From NCBI RefSeq assembly GCF_019457945.1, contig NZ_JAHZSU010000001.1, forward strand, positions 515,538-579,537: DNA of 64,000 bases, written 5' to 3'. Each line of letters starts with the position of its first letter. Position 1 is the first letter of the stretch. Origin of the DNA: Ornithinimicrobium laminariae (GTDB taxonomy: Bacteria > Actinomycetota > Actinomycetes > Actinomycetales > Dermatophilaceae). A program made the position numbers and the translations under genes. Shown piece after piece: positions 17,642-26,359 of this stretch. The notes under the pieces are model-generated. The model saw nothing but the letters and a program-made list of their open reading frames with translations. It searched no databases and was not told the origin of the DNA.

Positions 17642-18664
17642 TTGAGCGGCAACATTACTTTTCGCCACCACGACACAGCTGTGCTTGCTGTCACGGCTGT
17701 GGACGCACCGGTGGTGAAAACGTCGGAAGAGTTCGACGCCATCATTGGCGACTCCTATACCCGCAACGGCCTGCGTCCCGGCATGCTCGCCAAACTGGCT
17801 GGCATCTCCGAACGACGCTGGTGGCCAGAAGGCACCAGCTTTGTCGACGGTGCAATTGAGGCTGGCAGCAAAGCCATCGCCGAAGCTGGCGTTGACCCAG
17901 CCCGCATTGGCCTGTTGGTCAACACCTCGGTCAGCCGGGAAAACCTGGAACCTTCAGTTTCCGTGGGCATCCACCACGCCTTGGGTATGCCGACCAGTTG
18001 CCTGAACTTCGACATCACCAACGCTTGCCTCGGCTTTGTGAACGGCATCCAGTTGGCCGCCACCATGATCGACAGCGGCCAGATCGACTACGCACTCGTT
18101 GTCGACAGCGAAGGCTCGCGCAAGCCGCAGGAAAACACGTTGAGCCGCCTCTCCGGTGAGTCCGCCACCGCCGAGGACATTCTGCGCGAATTCGCGACCC
18201 TGACTTTGGGCTCCGGCGCGGCAGCGATGGTGTTAGGTCGTGCCAGCGAGCACCCCGAAGGTCACCGTGTTGTTGGCGGTGTCTCGCGCGCGGCAACCTG
18301 GCACCACGAGTTGTGTGTTGGCGACTTTGACCAGATGCGCACGGACACCACCGGCCTGTTGAACGGCGGCATGGAGTTGGCTGGCGACCTCTGGAAGGAT
18401 GCCGCCGATGAGTTCGACTGGGCCGACATGGACCGCTACATCGTCCACCAAGTCTCACAGGTCCACACGCAAAAGACAGCAGAAAAGTTGAACCTGCCGA
18501 TTGACCGCATCCCGTTGACGTTCCCGCTCTTGGGCAACGTCGGTCCGGCCGCTGTCCCGATCACCCTGGCCAAGGAGGTCGACTCGCTGAACAGTGGCGA
18601 CCGCGTCTTGCTGATGGGCATCGGCTCCGGCCTGAACATGACCTGCATGGAGATTGACTGGTGA
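17642..18664 (+). CDS. oleA: OleA, head-to-head acyl-CoA condensing thiolase
   Basis: OleA joins two long-chain fatty acyl-CoAs by a non-decarboxylative Claisen condensation to a 2-alkyl-3-oxo acid, the first step of long-chain cis-olefin synthesis. It has the FabH-like thiolase fold with Cys129 (DITNACLGFVNG), His269 (RYIVHQVSQVH) and Asn299 (LLGNVGPAAVP). Glu103 in SRENLEPS is a candidate for the glutamate that OleA inserts into the partner subunit's active site. 340 residues fits. The start is a TTG with GAGG six bases before it. The stop overlaps oleBC by 4 bp. The neighbours oleBC and oleD separate it from ordinary FabH. Confidence 0.93.
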   Translation: MSGNITFRHHDTAVLAVTAVDAPVVKTSEEFDAIIGDSYTRNGLRPGMLAKLAGISERRWWPEGTSFVDGAIEAGSKAIAEAGVDPARIGLLVNTSVSRENLEPSVSVGIHHALGMPTSCLNFDITNACLGFVNGIQLAATMIDSGQIDYALVVDSEGSRKPQENTLSRLSGESATAEDILREFATLTLGSGAAAMVLGRASEHPEGHRVVGGVSRAATWHHELCVGDFDQMRTDTTGLLNGGMELAGDLWKDAADEFDWADMDRYIVHQVSQVHTQKTAEKLNLPIDRIPLTFPLLGNVGPAAVPITLAKEVDSLNSGDRVLLMGIGSGLNMTCMEIDW

Positions 18665-21255
18665 ACCTCGCTGACCTGCCCGGAATCGATCCGGAATGGT
18701 CGGTTCAAGTTTCGGTCCCTAGCCGTTCAGCCCAGGGCCGTAGCCACTTGTGGCACGTGCTCGACAACCTGGCATCAGTGCAGGCCAGTGGGCACCACGT
18801 CATTGGCACCATCCTGTGCGTGCACGGCAACCCGACCTGGTCATACCTTTGGCGTCGGGTTGTCGCTCAAGCACCTCCAGGATGGCGCGTAGTCGCGGTC
18901 GATCAGCTCTCGATGGGCTGGTCTGAGCGTCTTGACCAGCCGCGCACGATGGCGCAACGGATCGATGATCTTGGCGACCTGACCGAAGCCATGGAGATCA
19001 CCGGGCCGGTCATCACGCTGGCCCACGACTGGGGCGGTCCGATCAGCCTGGGCTGGGCGATTGCCCACCCAGAGCAGTTGCAGGCCACGATTTTGACGAA
19101 CACCGCGGTGCATCAGCCGGCGGATCAGGCCAAGCCCATCGCGATCACTACGACGCGTTCAAAGCCGCTGATCCACACGCTGTGCGCCCGGACCCCCGCT
19201 TTTGTGCGGGCAACGACAGCCTTATGTCTGCCGCCGTTGGGTAAGCTGGTGCGCGATGCCTTCGCATCTCCCTATGCGAGCGTGGCACGCCGTCAGCCTG
19301 TCGCGGACTTTGTTGCAGACATCCCGTTTGAGACCGACCACCCCAGCTTTCCGACGCTTGAGCGGGTCGCCGACGGCGTCAAGCAGTTAACGGTGCCTGC
19401 TCTCTTTGTCTGGGGCATGAGCGACCCGGTTTTCTCCCCGCGCTATCTCACTGATTTGCAGCGGCGGATGCCGCACGCCGACGTACAGACCTACCCGAAG
19501 GCCTCGCACCTCGTGCTTGAAGACAAGCCGGAAGGTGTCGGCGTCGTCTGGCAGTGGATCACCGATCATTTTGGTGACGCGGAAAACCCCGCTCGCGATG
19601 CGGCCCCGGCCCGTCCGACCCAAGATGAGTTGCTGCCGATCGAAGTCGACGCCACCGAGCCTCATGAGTTGGCGATCGTGGAGTTGGCTAGTGCCGCCGG
19701 GCAGATCACCCGCGGCGCGTTGGCCCAGCGCGTTGCCGATGTTGCCGGTGCTCTTGATGCTCGTGGCGTGAAGGCTGGTCAGCGAGTCGCCGTCCTGGTG
19801 CCACCCGGCATTGACCTCACCACCATCGCGTATGCCGTGTGGAGCCTCGGTGCCGTGGTCGTGGTGGCCGACGCGGGTCTGGGACTGCCACGCCTTGGCG
19901 CTGCTTTGCGCGGGGCTAGCCCTGACCATGTCATCGGGATCCGTAAGGCTTTGGCGCTCACCGGCGCGACCCGCGTGCCGGGTAAGCGGATCGCCGCCGA
20001 CCCCGATGACGTGCAGGCTCTCATCGCCGACAGCGTGAGTCTGCCCGACCTAGACGCTACCGACATCTCCCCCGATGCTGATGCGGCCTTGCTGTTCACC
20101 TCGGGTGCCACCGGCCCGCCCAAGGCCGTGGCCTACACCCGGACTCAACTGAGTGCCCAGATTCGCCAACTGCGCGACACCTTCGGGTTGCACCGCGGTG
20201 AGCGTTTTGTTGCGGCCTTTGCGCCCTTTGCGCTCTATGGCCCTGCCCTCGGGCTGACCTCAGCGGTGCCGAACATGGATGTGACCGCCCCGCATACCCT
20301 CACCGCCCAGGCGCTGGGAGAGGCAGTCGCGGCCATCGATGCCACCGTCGTGTTTGCTTCGCCGGCTGCCCTGCGCAATGTGGTCGCGACCGCCCGCGAC
20401 TTGACGCCGTCTGCTGCCGCCGCGCTGACCGGCCCCCGGTTGGTGTTGTCTGCTGGCGCACCGGTGCCGACCGAGTTGTTGCTGCGAGTCAAAGACCTGC
20501 TCACCAATGCGGAGACGCACACGCCTTATGGCATGACCGAGGCGCTGCCGATCGCGACCGTTGACCCGACGACACAGATCACCGATGCCTCCGACGGCGG
20601 CGGGGTATGCGTTGGCACCCCACTTGAAGGCGTCGAGATTGCGATCTCGCCTCTTGACCAGCCTGCCGAGACCCTCGTCAGCACCCCCGGCGTCGTCGGC
20701 GACATTGTCGTTCGCGCTGCGCACGTCAAGGAGCGCTACGACCGACTGTGGGCCGTGCAACGTGAATCAGCCCAGCCTGCTGGCTGGCACCGCACTGGCG
20801 ATGTTGGACACCTCGACTCCCGGGGCAGGTTGTGGGTTGAAGGTCGCGCCGTGCACGTGCTGACGACCGCCCAGGGCTCTCTGACGCCATACCCGCTGGA
20901 GAACGATCTGTCTGCGATCGCTGGCGTACAGGACGTCGCGGTCGTGGGTGTTGGCCCGGCTGGCACACAGCAAGTCGTTGCCGTCGTGGTGCCGCAAGAC
21001 CGGCTCAGCCGGGGTGACAGCCCTGTTGCCGAGCCAAACCTCGCTGCTCGAGTGCGGAGCGCGGCATCGGTCCCCGTTGCTGCTGTGCTCGTCAAGGACT
21101 GGCTGCCCGTCGACATCAGGCATGCGTCCAAGGTCGATCGCACGGCCTTGGCAGTCTGGGCAAGCGATCGATTGCAACCCGCCGGCATCCGAGAGCGCGT
21201 TGCTCGTGCACCCCGCAAACTCCGTGGTGCGCCCAGCACGAAGAGCCGGACATAG
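18661..21255 (+). CDS. oleBC: OleBC fusion: beta-lactone decarboxylase plus beta-lactone synthetase
   Basis: One 864-residue chain joins two enzymes. Residues 1-305 are OleB, an alpha/beta hydrolase of the haloalkane dehalogenase type: HGNPTWSYLWR (oxyanion Asn57), nucleophile Asp123 in AHDWGGPISL, WGMSDPVF (Asp255) and His283. OleB decarboxylates a cis-beta-lactone to a cis-alkene. After a Pro/Ala linker (about 306-330), OleC is an ANL adenylate-forming enzyme: LLFTSGATGPPK (480-488 core), PYGMTEALP, GWHRTGDVGHLD and a late SKVDRTAL with the usual Lys. OleC uses ATP to turn a 2-alkyl-3-hydroxy acid into the beta-lactone. Such fusions are known in actinobacteria. GTG start inside the oleA stop. 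Confidence 0.93.
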   Translation: MNLADLPGIDPEWSVQVSVPSRSAQGRSHLWHVLDNLASVQASGHHVIGTILCVHGNPTWSYLWRRVVAQAPPGWRVVAVDQLSMGWSERLDQPRTMAQRIDDLGDLTEAMEITGPVITLAHDWGGPISLGWAIAHPEQLQATILTNTAVHQPADQAKPIAITTTRSKPLIHTLCARTPAFVRATTALCLPPLGKLVRDAFASPYASVARRQPVADFVADIPFETDHPSFPTLERVADGVKQLTVPALFVWGMSDPVFSPRYLTDLQRRMPHADVQTYPKASHLVLEDKPEGVGVVWQWITDHFGDAENPARDAAPARPTQDELLPIEVDATEPHELAIVELASAAGQITRGALAQRVADVAGALDARGVKAGQRVAVLVPPGIDLTTIAYAVWSLGAVVVVADAGLGLPRLGAALRGASPDHVIGIRKALALTGATRVPGKRIAADPDDVQALIADSVSLPDLDATDISPDADAALLFTSGATGPPKAVAYTRTQLSAQIRQLRDTFGLHRGERFVAAFAPFALYGPALGLTSAVPNMDVTAPHTLTAQALGEAVAAIDATVVFASPAALRNVVATARDLTPSAAAALTGPRLVLSAGAPVPTELLLRVKDLLTNAETHTPYGMTEALPIATVDPTTQITDASDGGGVCVGTPLEGVEIAISPLDQPAETLVSTPGVVGDIVVRAAHVKERYDRLWAVQRESAQPAGWHRTGDVGHLDSRGRLWVEGRAVHVLTTAQGSLTPYPLENDLSAIAGVQDVAVVGVGPAGTQQVVAVVVPQDRLSRGDSPVAEPNLAARVRSAASVPVAAVLVKDWLPVDIRHASKVDRTALAVWASDRLQPAGIRERVARAPRKLRGAPSTKSRT

Positions 21256-21263
21256 GTCAAGCG

Positions 21264-22244
21264 ATGAAGGTACTCGTAACCGGCGCGAGCGGGATGTTGG
21301 GCGGCACCGTTGCCGACCTGCTGGCCGAGCGGGGCGACGATGTGACCGTGATGCAGCGCCGCGCTGCTGGCGGCAAGCACCGCGAACGTCTGGGCGATAT
21401 CAGCAGTGCAGATGACGTGGACCGCGCTGTGGCTGACCACGACGCCATCATCCATCTCGCCGCCAAGGTCAATGTGACCGGTCGGTGGGCCGACTATCAG
21501 CGCACCAACATCGGTGGCACGCAAAACATCGTCGAGGCGGCGCAGCGCCATGGCGTCCGTCGCCTGGTTCAGGTGTCGTCGCCCTCGGTCGCCCACAGCG
21601 GGCGTTCGATCAGCGGCGACGGTGCAAACCCGGCCGACCCACACTCAGCGCGGGGCAACTATGCGCGCAGCAAGGCCGCAGCCGAGTTGCTGGCGTTGGC
21701 AGCGCACAGTGATGAGTTAGCTGTGACAGCCGTGCGACCCCACTTGGTCTGGGGTCCGGGCGACACTCAACTTGTCGGGCGCATTGTCGCTCGCGCCAAG
21801 TCTGGTCGGCTGCCGCTGATCGGCTCCGGCGCTGCTCTCGTGGACACCACGTATGTCGACAATGCGGCGAGCGCGATAGTGGCCGCTTTGGATCGGGCCG
21901 AGCACGCTGGCGGTCGGGCTTGGGTCGTCACCAACGGTGAGCCTCGCCCCATCGGTGAACTGATCGGCGACATCTGCCGCGCTAGTGGGGCGCCGGCGCC
22001 GACCCGACGGGTCCCGTTCGCGCTGGCATACGCCGCCGGTGCGCTCGTCGAGAGTGCGATGGAAGTGAGTCAACGGATCCCCGGTCTGCCGAGTATCGAC
22101 GAGCCGCCGCTGACCCGATTCTTGGCCGAGCAGTTGAGCACCGCGCACTGGTTTGACCAGCGACAAACGCAGGCTGCCTTGGCTTGGAAACCCCACCTGA
22201 GGCTGGCGGAAGGCTTCAACGCGCTTAGCGCAGCGTCAGAGTAG
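21264..22244 (+). CDS. oleD: OleD, NAD(P)H-dependent 2-alkyl-3-ketoacid reductase
   Basis: An extended short-chain dehydrogenase that reduces OleA's 2-alkyl-3-oxo acid to the 3-hydroxy acid used by OleC. The Rossmann motif VTGASGMLGGTVAD is at the N-terminus, HLAAKVNVTGRWADYQRTN is the NAD-binding middle, and the catalytic YARSK (with VSSPSV upstream as the Ser) is near residue 135. The C-terminal half (LIGDICRASGAPAPTRRVPF...) is the substrate domain. 326 residues is normal. It starts 8 bp after oleBC, completing an oleA-oleBC-oleD operon. Without the neighbours it would look like a 3-beta-hydroxysteroid dehydrogenase. Confidence 0.92.
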   Translation: MKVLVTGASGMLGGTVADLLAERGDDVTVMQRRAAGGKHRERLGDISSADDVDRAVADHDAIIHLAAKVNVTGRWADYQRTNIGGTQNIVEAAQRHGVRRLVQVSSPSVAHSGRSISGDGANPADPHSARGNYARSKAAAELLALAAHSDELAVTAVRPHLVWGPGDTQLVGRIVARAKSGRLPLIGSGAALVDTTYVDNAASAIVAALDRAEHAGGRAWVVTNGEPRPIGELIGDICRASGAPAPTRRVPFALAYAAGALVESAMEVSQRIPGLPSIDEPPLTRFLAEQLSTAHWFDQRQTQAALAWKPHLRLAEGFNALSAASE

Positions 22245-22263
22245 CGACGTAGGCTTATGTGCC

Positions 22264-23319
22264 ATGAGCAGAGCACAACGGGCCAGGTCGGTTGCTGGCC
22301 GAGCAGCGTTTGGGGGTGGCGGCCTTGCTGCCATGGGCCTCTTGGGTCTGGGCGTGTTGCGAGCCGAGGCCGAGGTCGCTCGTCACGTCATTGGGGATGA
22401 AGCGGGAGTAGCGCAAGAGGATTCTGGGCGCTACGGCGCTGGCGTCGGCGAACCTCTGTCTTTGTTGGTCCTCGGAGATTCCACTGCCGCCGGAGTCGGT
22501 GCCGACAGCGCCAGCACAACAGTGGGAGCGACCATCGCAACCGGCATCGCCGCGATGACGGGCCGCCCTGTGGACCTGGTCAATGCCAGTCGTAGCGGTG
22601 CCACCTCCGTCGCCTTGCCCGCTCAAGTCGAAACGGGCCTCGCCGACATGCATCAACCAGACGTAGCCATCATCATGATCGGTGCCAACGACGTCAAAGA
22701 ACGACTCGATCTTGCCGACTCGATTCGGCACCTCAGCACAGCCGTCCATGCTCTGCAGGCGCTTGGCGTCAAGGTCGTGGTCGGCACCTGCCCAGACCTG
22801 GGCACGATCCGGCCAGTCCCGCAGCCGCTGCGATGGCTAGCTCAGCGATGGAGCCGAGACTTAGCGGCCGCTCAAACTGTTGCCGTCGTCGAAGCCGGTG
22901 CCCGGACTGTCTCCTTGGGAGACCTCATCGGGCCGGACTTCCACGCCATGCCAACCGAACTCTTCAGCAGCGACCGCTTCCACCCCTCCTCTGCTGGGTA
23001 TGCGCGGGCTGCCGCAGCGTTGCTGCCCAGCGTCAGCGATGCCCTAGGCCTCACCACGCCTGATTCGGGACGTTCCCTAGACCACCGTCGCGGCGAGGCA
23101 GTTGAGCCGTTGGCTCAGGCTGCCGAGCGTGCCGTTGACGATCCCGGCACCGAGGTCTCTGGTGCTGTTGTGGATGGGCAGGACCGAGGGACGCGTGGTC
23201 GCTGGGCCCAACTGCTGCGTCGTCAGCGCACCGGCATCGATACTGCAGCGAACGACGAAACCCCCGAGTCCGCAGTGGATGCGGAATCGGGGGCTTCGAA
23301 CGAGGCGTCGAAAAACTAA
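22264..23319 (+). CDS. SGNH/GDSL hydrolase, membrane-anchored or exported
   Basis: The four SGNH blocks are visible: LLVLGDSTAAGVGA (Ser), VNASRSGATS (Gly), IIMIGANDVKER (Asn) and SSDRFHPSSAGYA (Asp and His). A basic, Gly/Ala/Leu-rich N-terminus (AAFGGGGLAAMGLLGLGVLR) could be a signal anchor. The last 80 residues are charged and low in complexity. It is an esterase or lipase of unknown substrate; Rv1075c of M. tuberculosis is a homologous type beside a fadA3 thiolase, as here (from memory). It starts 19 bp after oleD and may be in the ole transcript, but since it has an ole-free homologue in the same order it is probably not a dedicated Ole component. Confidence 0.85.
   Translation: MSRAQRARSVAGRAAFGGGGLAAMGLLGLGVLRAEAEVARHVIGDEAGVAQEDSGRYGAGVGEPLSLLVLGDSTAAGVGADSASTTVGATIATGIAAMTGRPVDLVNASRSGATSVALPAQVETGLADMHQPDVAIIMIGANDVKERLDLADSIRHLSTAVHALQALGVKVVVGTCPDLGTIRPVPQPLRWLAQRWSRDLAAAQTVAVVEAGARTVSLGDLIGPDFHAMPTELFSSDRFHPSSAGYARAAAALLPSVSDALGLTTPDSGRSLDHRRGEAVEPLAQAAERAVDDPGTEVSGAVVDGQDRGTRGRWAQLLRRQRTGIDTAANDETPESAVDAESGASNEASKN
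23255..23298. terminator. Hairpin inside the 3' end of the SGNH hydrolase gene
   Basis: CGAA/TTCG, CCCCCGA/TCGGGGG and TCCGC/GCGGA pair in turn with single mismatches and a 7-base loop. The SGNH stop (TAA) and the ald stop (TAG on the other strand) directly touch at 23319/23320, leaving no room between them, so the terminator appears to have been placed within coding sequence. Confidence 0.55.
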
Positions 23320-24435
23320 CTACGCCAAAGCGTCCGCGAGAGACAGCAGCGGCAAGCCCAACGCTTCGGCGACACCCGCATTGGTGACCTGGCCGTTCAA
23401 CGCGTTCAGGCCAGGCGCCAGCACCGGGTCGTTGCGCAGTGCGTCGCGCCAGCCCTGGTCAGCGATGCGCACCGCATACGGCAGGGTGGCGTTGGTCAGG
23501 GCGAAAGTAGACGTGCGCGGCACTGCTCCAGGCATGTTGGCCACGCAGTAGAAGACCGAGTTGTGCACCATGAAAGTCGGGTCGTCGTGCGTCGTCGGGC
23601 GTGAGTCCTCAAAGCAACCGCCTTGGTCAATGGCGATATCCACCAAGACGCTGCCCGGCTTCATCCGGCTGACCAGCTCGTTGCTGACCAGGCTGGGAGC
23701 CTTGGCGCCGGGGATCAAGACGGCACCAATGACCATGTCGGCCTCAAGCACCTGACGCTCCAACTCAAACTTGTTGGAGGTGATCGTCTTAATCCGGCCC
23801 TGCCAGCGACGGTCAAGGACGCGCAACTTCTCGACATCGGTGTCCAAGATCGTCACGTCGGCCCAGAGGCCAATAGCCATGGTTGCTGCGTGCGCACCAG
23901 AGACACCGCCACCGATGACGACAACCTTGGCCGGGTCAACGCCAGAGACGCCACCGAGCAGCAAACCGCGACCTCCGTTAGCGCGCATCAACGAGTGAGC
24001 GCCAGCCTGTGGAGCCAAGCAACCGGCCACTTCACTCATCGGGTAGAGCAGCGGCAGCGAGCGGTCAGCCTTTTGCACGGTCTCATAGGCGATCGCCGTG
24101 GTGCCTGCCTCAAGCAACGCCGTGGTGCAGGGCTCAGATGCGGCCAGGTGCAGATAAGTGAACAAGATGAGGTCGGAGCGCAGACGGTGGTACTCCTGCG
24201 CGATCGGCTCCTTGACCTTCATGATCATGTCGACTGCGGCCCAGGTGGTGTCGGCATCGGGAGCAATGCTCGCGCCCGCGGCGACATACTCTTCATCACT
24301 GATCGATGAGCCAAGACCGGCGCCCGTCTCAATGGTGACCTGGTGGCCGTGGGTAACGAACTCGTTGACACCGGCAGGCGTCAATGCAACACGGTATTCG
24401 TGGTTCTTAACTTCCTTGGGCACTCCGATGTGCAC
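23320..24435 (-). CDS. ald: Alanine dehydrogenase
   Basis: Ald converts alanine and NAD to pyruvate, ammonia and NADH reversibly. MHIGVPKEVKNHEYRVALTP is the family start with substrate-binding Arg and Lys; KVKEPIAQEYHRLR follows and VVIGGGVSGAHAATMAIGLWADVTILD is the NAD Rossmann motif near residue 170. The C-terminal ALNGQVTNAGVAEALGLP is conserved. 371 residues, full length. In mycobacteria ald is induced in low oxygen and by alanine through an Lrp-type regulator; none is encoded beside it here. Convergent with and abutting the SGNH gene. Confidence 0.95.
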   Translation of the reverse strand: MHIGVPKEVKNHEYRVALTPAGVNEFVTHGHQVTIETGAGLGSSISDEEYVAAGASIAPDADTTWAAVDMIMKVKEPIAQEYHRLRSDLILFTYLHLAASEPCTTALLEAGTTAIAYETVQKADRSLPLLYPMSEVAGCLAPQAGAHSLMRANGGRGLLLGGVSGVDPAKVVVIGGGVSGAHAATMAIGLWADVTILDTDVEKLRVLDRRWQGRIKTITSNKFELERQVLEADMVIGAVLIPGAKAPSLVSNELVSRMKPGSVLVDIAIDQGGCFEDSRPTTHDDPTFMVHNSVFYCVANMPGAVPRTSTFALTNATLPYAVRIADQGWRDALRNDPVLAPGLNALNGQVTNAGVAEALGLPLLSLADALA

Positions 24436-24461
24436 AGCACGCCTCGCTTCTTTGGGTGTCT

Positions 24462-24486
24462 ACCTGTTTCCGTCATCGTGACAGGT
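24462..24486. promoter_or_regulatory. Short inverted repeat between ald and the thiolase gene
   Basis: ACCTGT and ACAGGT are perfect 6-bp arms 13 bases apart, 27 bp upstream of ald and 81 bp upstream of the thiolase. This spacing is loose for a repressor and could be chance; it is recorded because it is the only symmetric element in the 131-bp divergent promoter region. Confidence 0.25.
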
Positions 24487-24566
24487 TGCGAGCGAGGGTG
24501 CACGCGCGGCCATTGAGAGGTGCGTCATACACTCGCAGAAACGTCCCTGTTTGCACTGGAGGAATC

Positions 24567-25790
24567 ATGGCTGAGGCCGTCATCGTCGCCGCAAAGCGCA
24601 CACCTATTGGTCGCGCATTTAAGGGGTCGCTCACATCCATGCGCCCCGACGACCTTGCTGCGGTCGCTATTCAAGCGGCGCTCAGCGATGTGCCCGGTGT
24701 CGACCCGCGCCTGCTGGAAGACCTCTTCCTGGGTTGCGCTGAGCCATCGGCCGAACACGGCTCCAACATGGCCCGGATCGTGTCGGTCCTGATGGGTCAG
24801 GACCACCTGCCTGGCGCCACCGTCAACCGGTTCTGCGCTTCTTCAGCACAAACAACCGCGATGGCTTTCCACGCCATCAAGTCTGGTGAAGGTGGTGCTT
24901 TCATCAGCGCCGGGGTGGAGTGCGTCTCGCGGTATGCGGACTTCGCCGGCGCCGGTGGCTCGGCAGAGTCAACTCAAAACCCGATCTTCGCTGATGCCCA
25001 AGCCCGATCGGCGGCAATGGCCGAGTCGAATGACGTATGGACCGACCCCCGAGAGCAGGGGTTGCTGCCTGACGCATACCTGGCTATGGGACAGACCGCT
25101 GAGAACGTCGCCACGTCACGCGGCATCTCGCGCCAACGCCAGGACGAGTGGGGCGTGAGTAGCCAGAACAGGGCGGAGGCTGCGATCAAGGCTGGCATCT
25201 TTGACTTTGAGATTGCCCCAGTGACCTTGGCCGACGGCAGCGTCGTCAGCACCGATGACGGCCCCCGTGCTGGCGTCGCGCTGGAGAAGATCTCAACGCT
25301 GCAGCCCGTGTTTCGTGCCGACGGCACCGTGACCGCTGGCAACTGCTGCCCGCTCAACGATGGCGCGGCAGCCTTGGTGATCATGAGTGATGTGAAGGCC
25401 AAGGAGTTGGGCCTCACGCCGTTGGCCCGCGTGGTGGCCACCGCGGCCTCTGGCCTCTCCCCCGAGATCATGGGCCTCGGCCCGGTCGAGGCATCACGCA
25501 AGGCGTTGGCCCGCGCCGGCATGTCGATCTCGGACATGGACCTGTATGAAATCAACGAGGCTTTTGCCGCTCAGGTGCTCCCGAGTGCAGATGACTTGGG
25601 CATGGACTACGACAAGCTCAACGTGCACGGCGGTGCTATCGCGTTGGGCCACCCCTTTGGTGCCACTGGAGCGCGCATCACGACGACGCTGATCAACGCG
25701 CTACGCCACAAGGATGGCCAGTTTGGCCTGGAGACCATGTGCGTTGGTGGCGGCCAGGGCATGGCAGTGATTTTTGAGCGACTTACCTGA
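24567..25790 (+). CDS. Acetyl-CoA acyltransferase (thiolase, FadA3-like)
   Basis: A thiolase of 407 residues for beta-oxidation or ketoacyl-CoA synthesis. The nucleophile is in NRFCASSAQT, the second-half signature EINEAFAAQVL, HGGAIALGHPFGATGAR (His) and the C-terminal active Cys region ETMCVGGGQGMAVIFE are all present. Start ATG 24567 (MAEAVIVAAKRTPIG) has GGAGG 4 bases before it; the open frame to 24456 is not used. In M. tuberculosis fadA3 (Rv1074c) neighbours an SGNH hydrolase gene, as seen here with ald in between. Confidence 0.92.
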   Translation: MAEAVIVAAKRTPIGRAFKGSLTSMRPDDLAAVAIQAALSDVPGVDPRLLEDLFLGCAEPSAEHGSNMARIVSVLMGQDHLPGATVNRFCASSAQTTAMAFHAIKSGEGGAFISAGVECVSRYADFAGAGGSAESTQNPIFADAQARSAAMAESNDVWTDPREQGLLPDAYLAMGQTAENVATSRGISRQRQDEWGVSSQNRAEAAIKAGIFDFEIAPVTLADGSVVSTDDGPRAGVALEKISTLQPVFRADGTVTAGNCCPLNDGAAALVIMSDVKAKELGLTPLARVVATAASGLSPEIMGLGPVEASRKALARAGMSISDMDLYEINEAFAAQVLPSADDLGMDYDKLNVHGGAIALGHPFGATGARITTTLINALRHKDGQFGLETMCVGGGQGMAVIFERLT

Positions 25791-25858
25791 CAACCACCTA
25801 GCGCATAGACTCCTGCCGCCACCGCCACTCCAGTCACCGGGTAAAAGGCCGCCAAAGA

Positions 25859-26296
25859 CTAGATGAGGCGGACGGTGTTGACCGTTGCGTCGGAGCAGCC
25901 CACGTCGATGCCGTGCTCTGCGGCAGCGTAGTGCTCGATCTTGCGGTCCAAGATGGTGAGTGCGTGCTCTAGCTCCGCTCGCGCATCCCGGACCCGGTTT
26001 CGGTGTGTCTCCAGGATGGCGCGCCGTGCGCCGATAGTCCCGGTGTCGTCACGCACCAGCGCGGCATAGCGCGCTATCTCGCTCACTGGCATGGCTGTTG
26101 CGCGTAGCCGCCGGACGAACAGGATCCAGCCACAATCATCGAGAGAGTATTCACGTTGGCCCGCGTGAGTCCGCCCGATGTCAGGCATAAGTCCGGCCTT
26201 TTCGTAGTAGCGCAGGGTGTCTATGGCCACGCCGGTACGCTCCGCTGCTTCACTAATCGAGTACTTTGGACTCGTCGAACTTTCGGTAACGGACAT
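25859..26296 (-). CDS. MerR-family regulator (NmlR/AdhR-like)
   Basis: A 145-residue regulator with the MerR N-terminal helix-turn-helix (YSISEAAERTGVAIDTLRYYEKAGLM, residues 12-37), the wing (GRTHAGQREYSLDDCGWILFVRRLRATAMPVSEIARYA) and a C-terminal dimer helix (HRNRVRDARAELEHALTILDRKIEHY). The pattern is that of NmlR/AdhR, which sense aldehydes or redox stress through a cysteine and control oxidoreductases. Cys residues here are in DDCGW and near the C-terminus (VGCSD). It is divergent from an aldo-keto reductase and should control it from the 26323-26353 promoter. AGGA abuts its own ATG, so it may be leaderless or start differently. Confidence 0.9.
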   Translation of the reverse strand: MSVTESSTSPKYSISEAAERTGVAIDTLRYYEKAGLMPDIGRTHAGQREYSLDDCGWILFVRRLRATAMPVSEIARYAALVRDDTGTIGARRAILETHRNRVRDARAELEHALTILDRKIEHYAAAEHGIDVGCSDATVNTVRLI

Positions 26297-26322
26297 TCCT
26301 TCAGAGTACTCTGCCGAAACAG

Positions 26323-26353
26323 TTGACCTGGAGCGCGCTCCAGGTCATTGAAT
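26323..26353 (+). promoter_or_regulatory. MerR-type promoter of the aldo-keto reductase gene
   Basis: TTGACC (-35) and TTGAAT (-10) are separated by 19 bp, the long spacer typical of MerR-activated promoters. From the -35 through the spacer runs a perfect palindrome, GACCTGGAGCG then CGCTCCAGGTC (26325-26346). The predicted transcript starts near 26360, which is the ATG itself, so a leaderless mRNA is likely. Confidence 0.75.
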
Positions 26354-26359
26354 GAGGGC

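Noticed and set aside
18661..21255. OleBC as a sequencing-error fusion of two genes.
   Set aside because: The frame is continuous through a Pro/Ala linker with no internal stop or start signal needed, and such fusions are known in actinobacteria.
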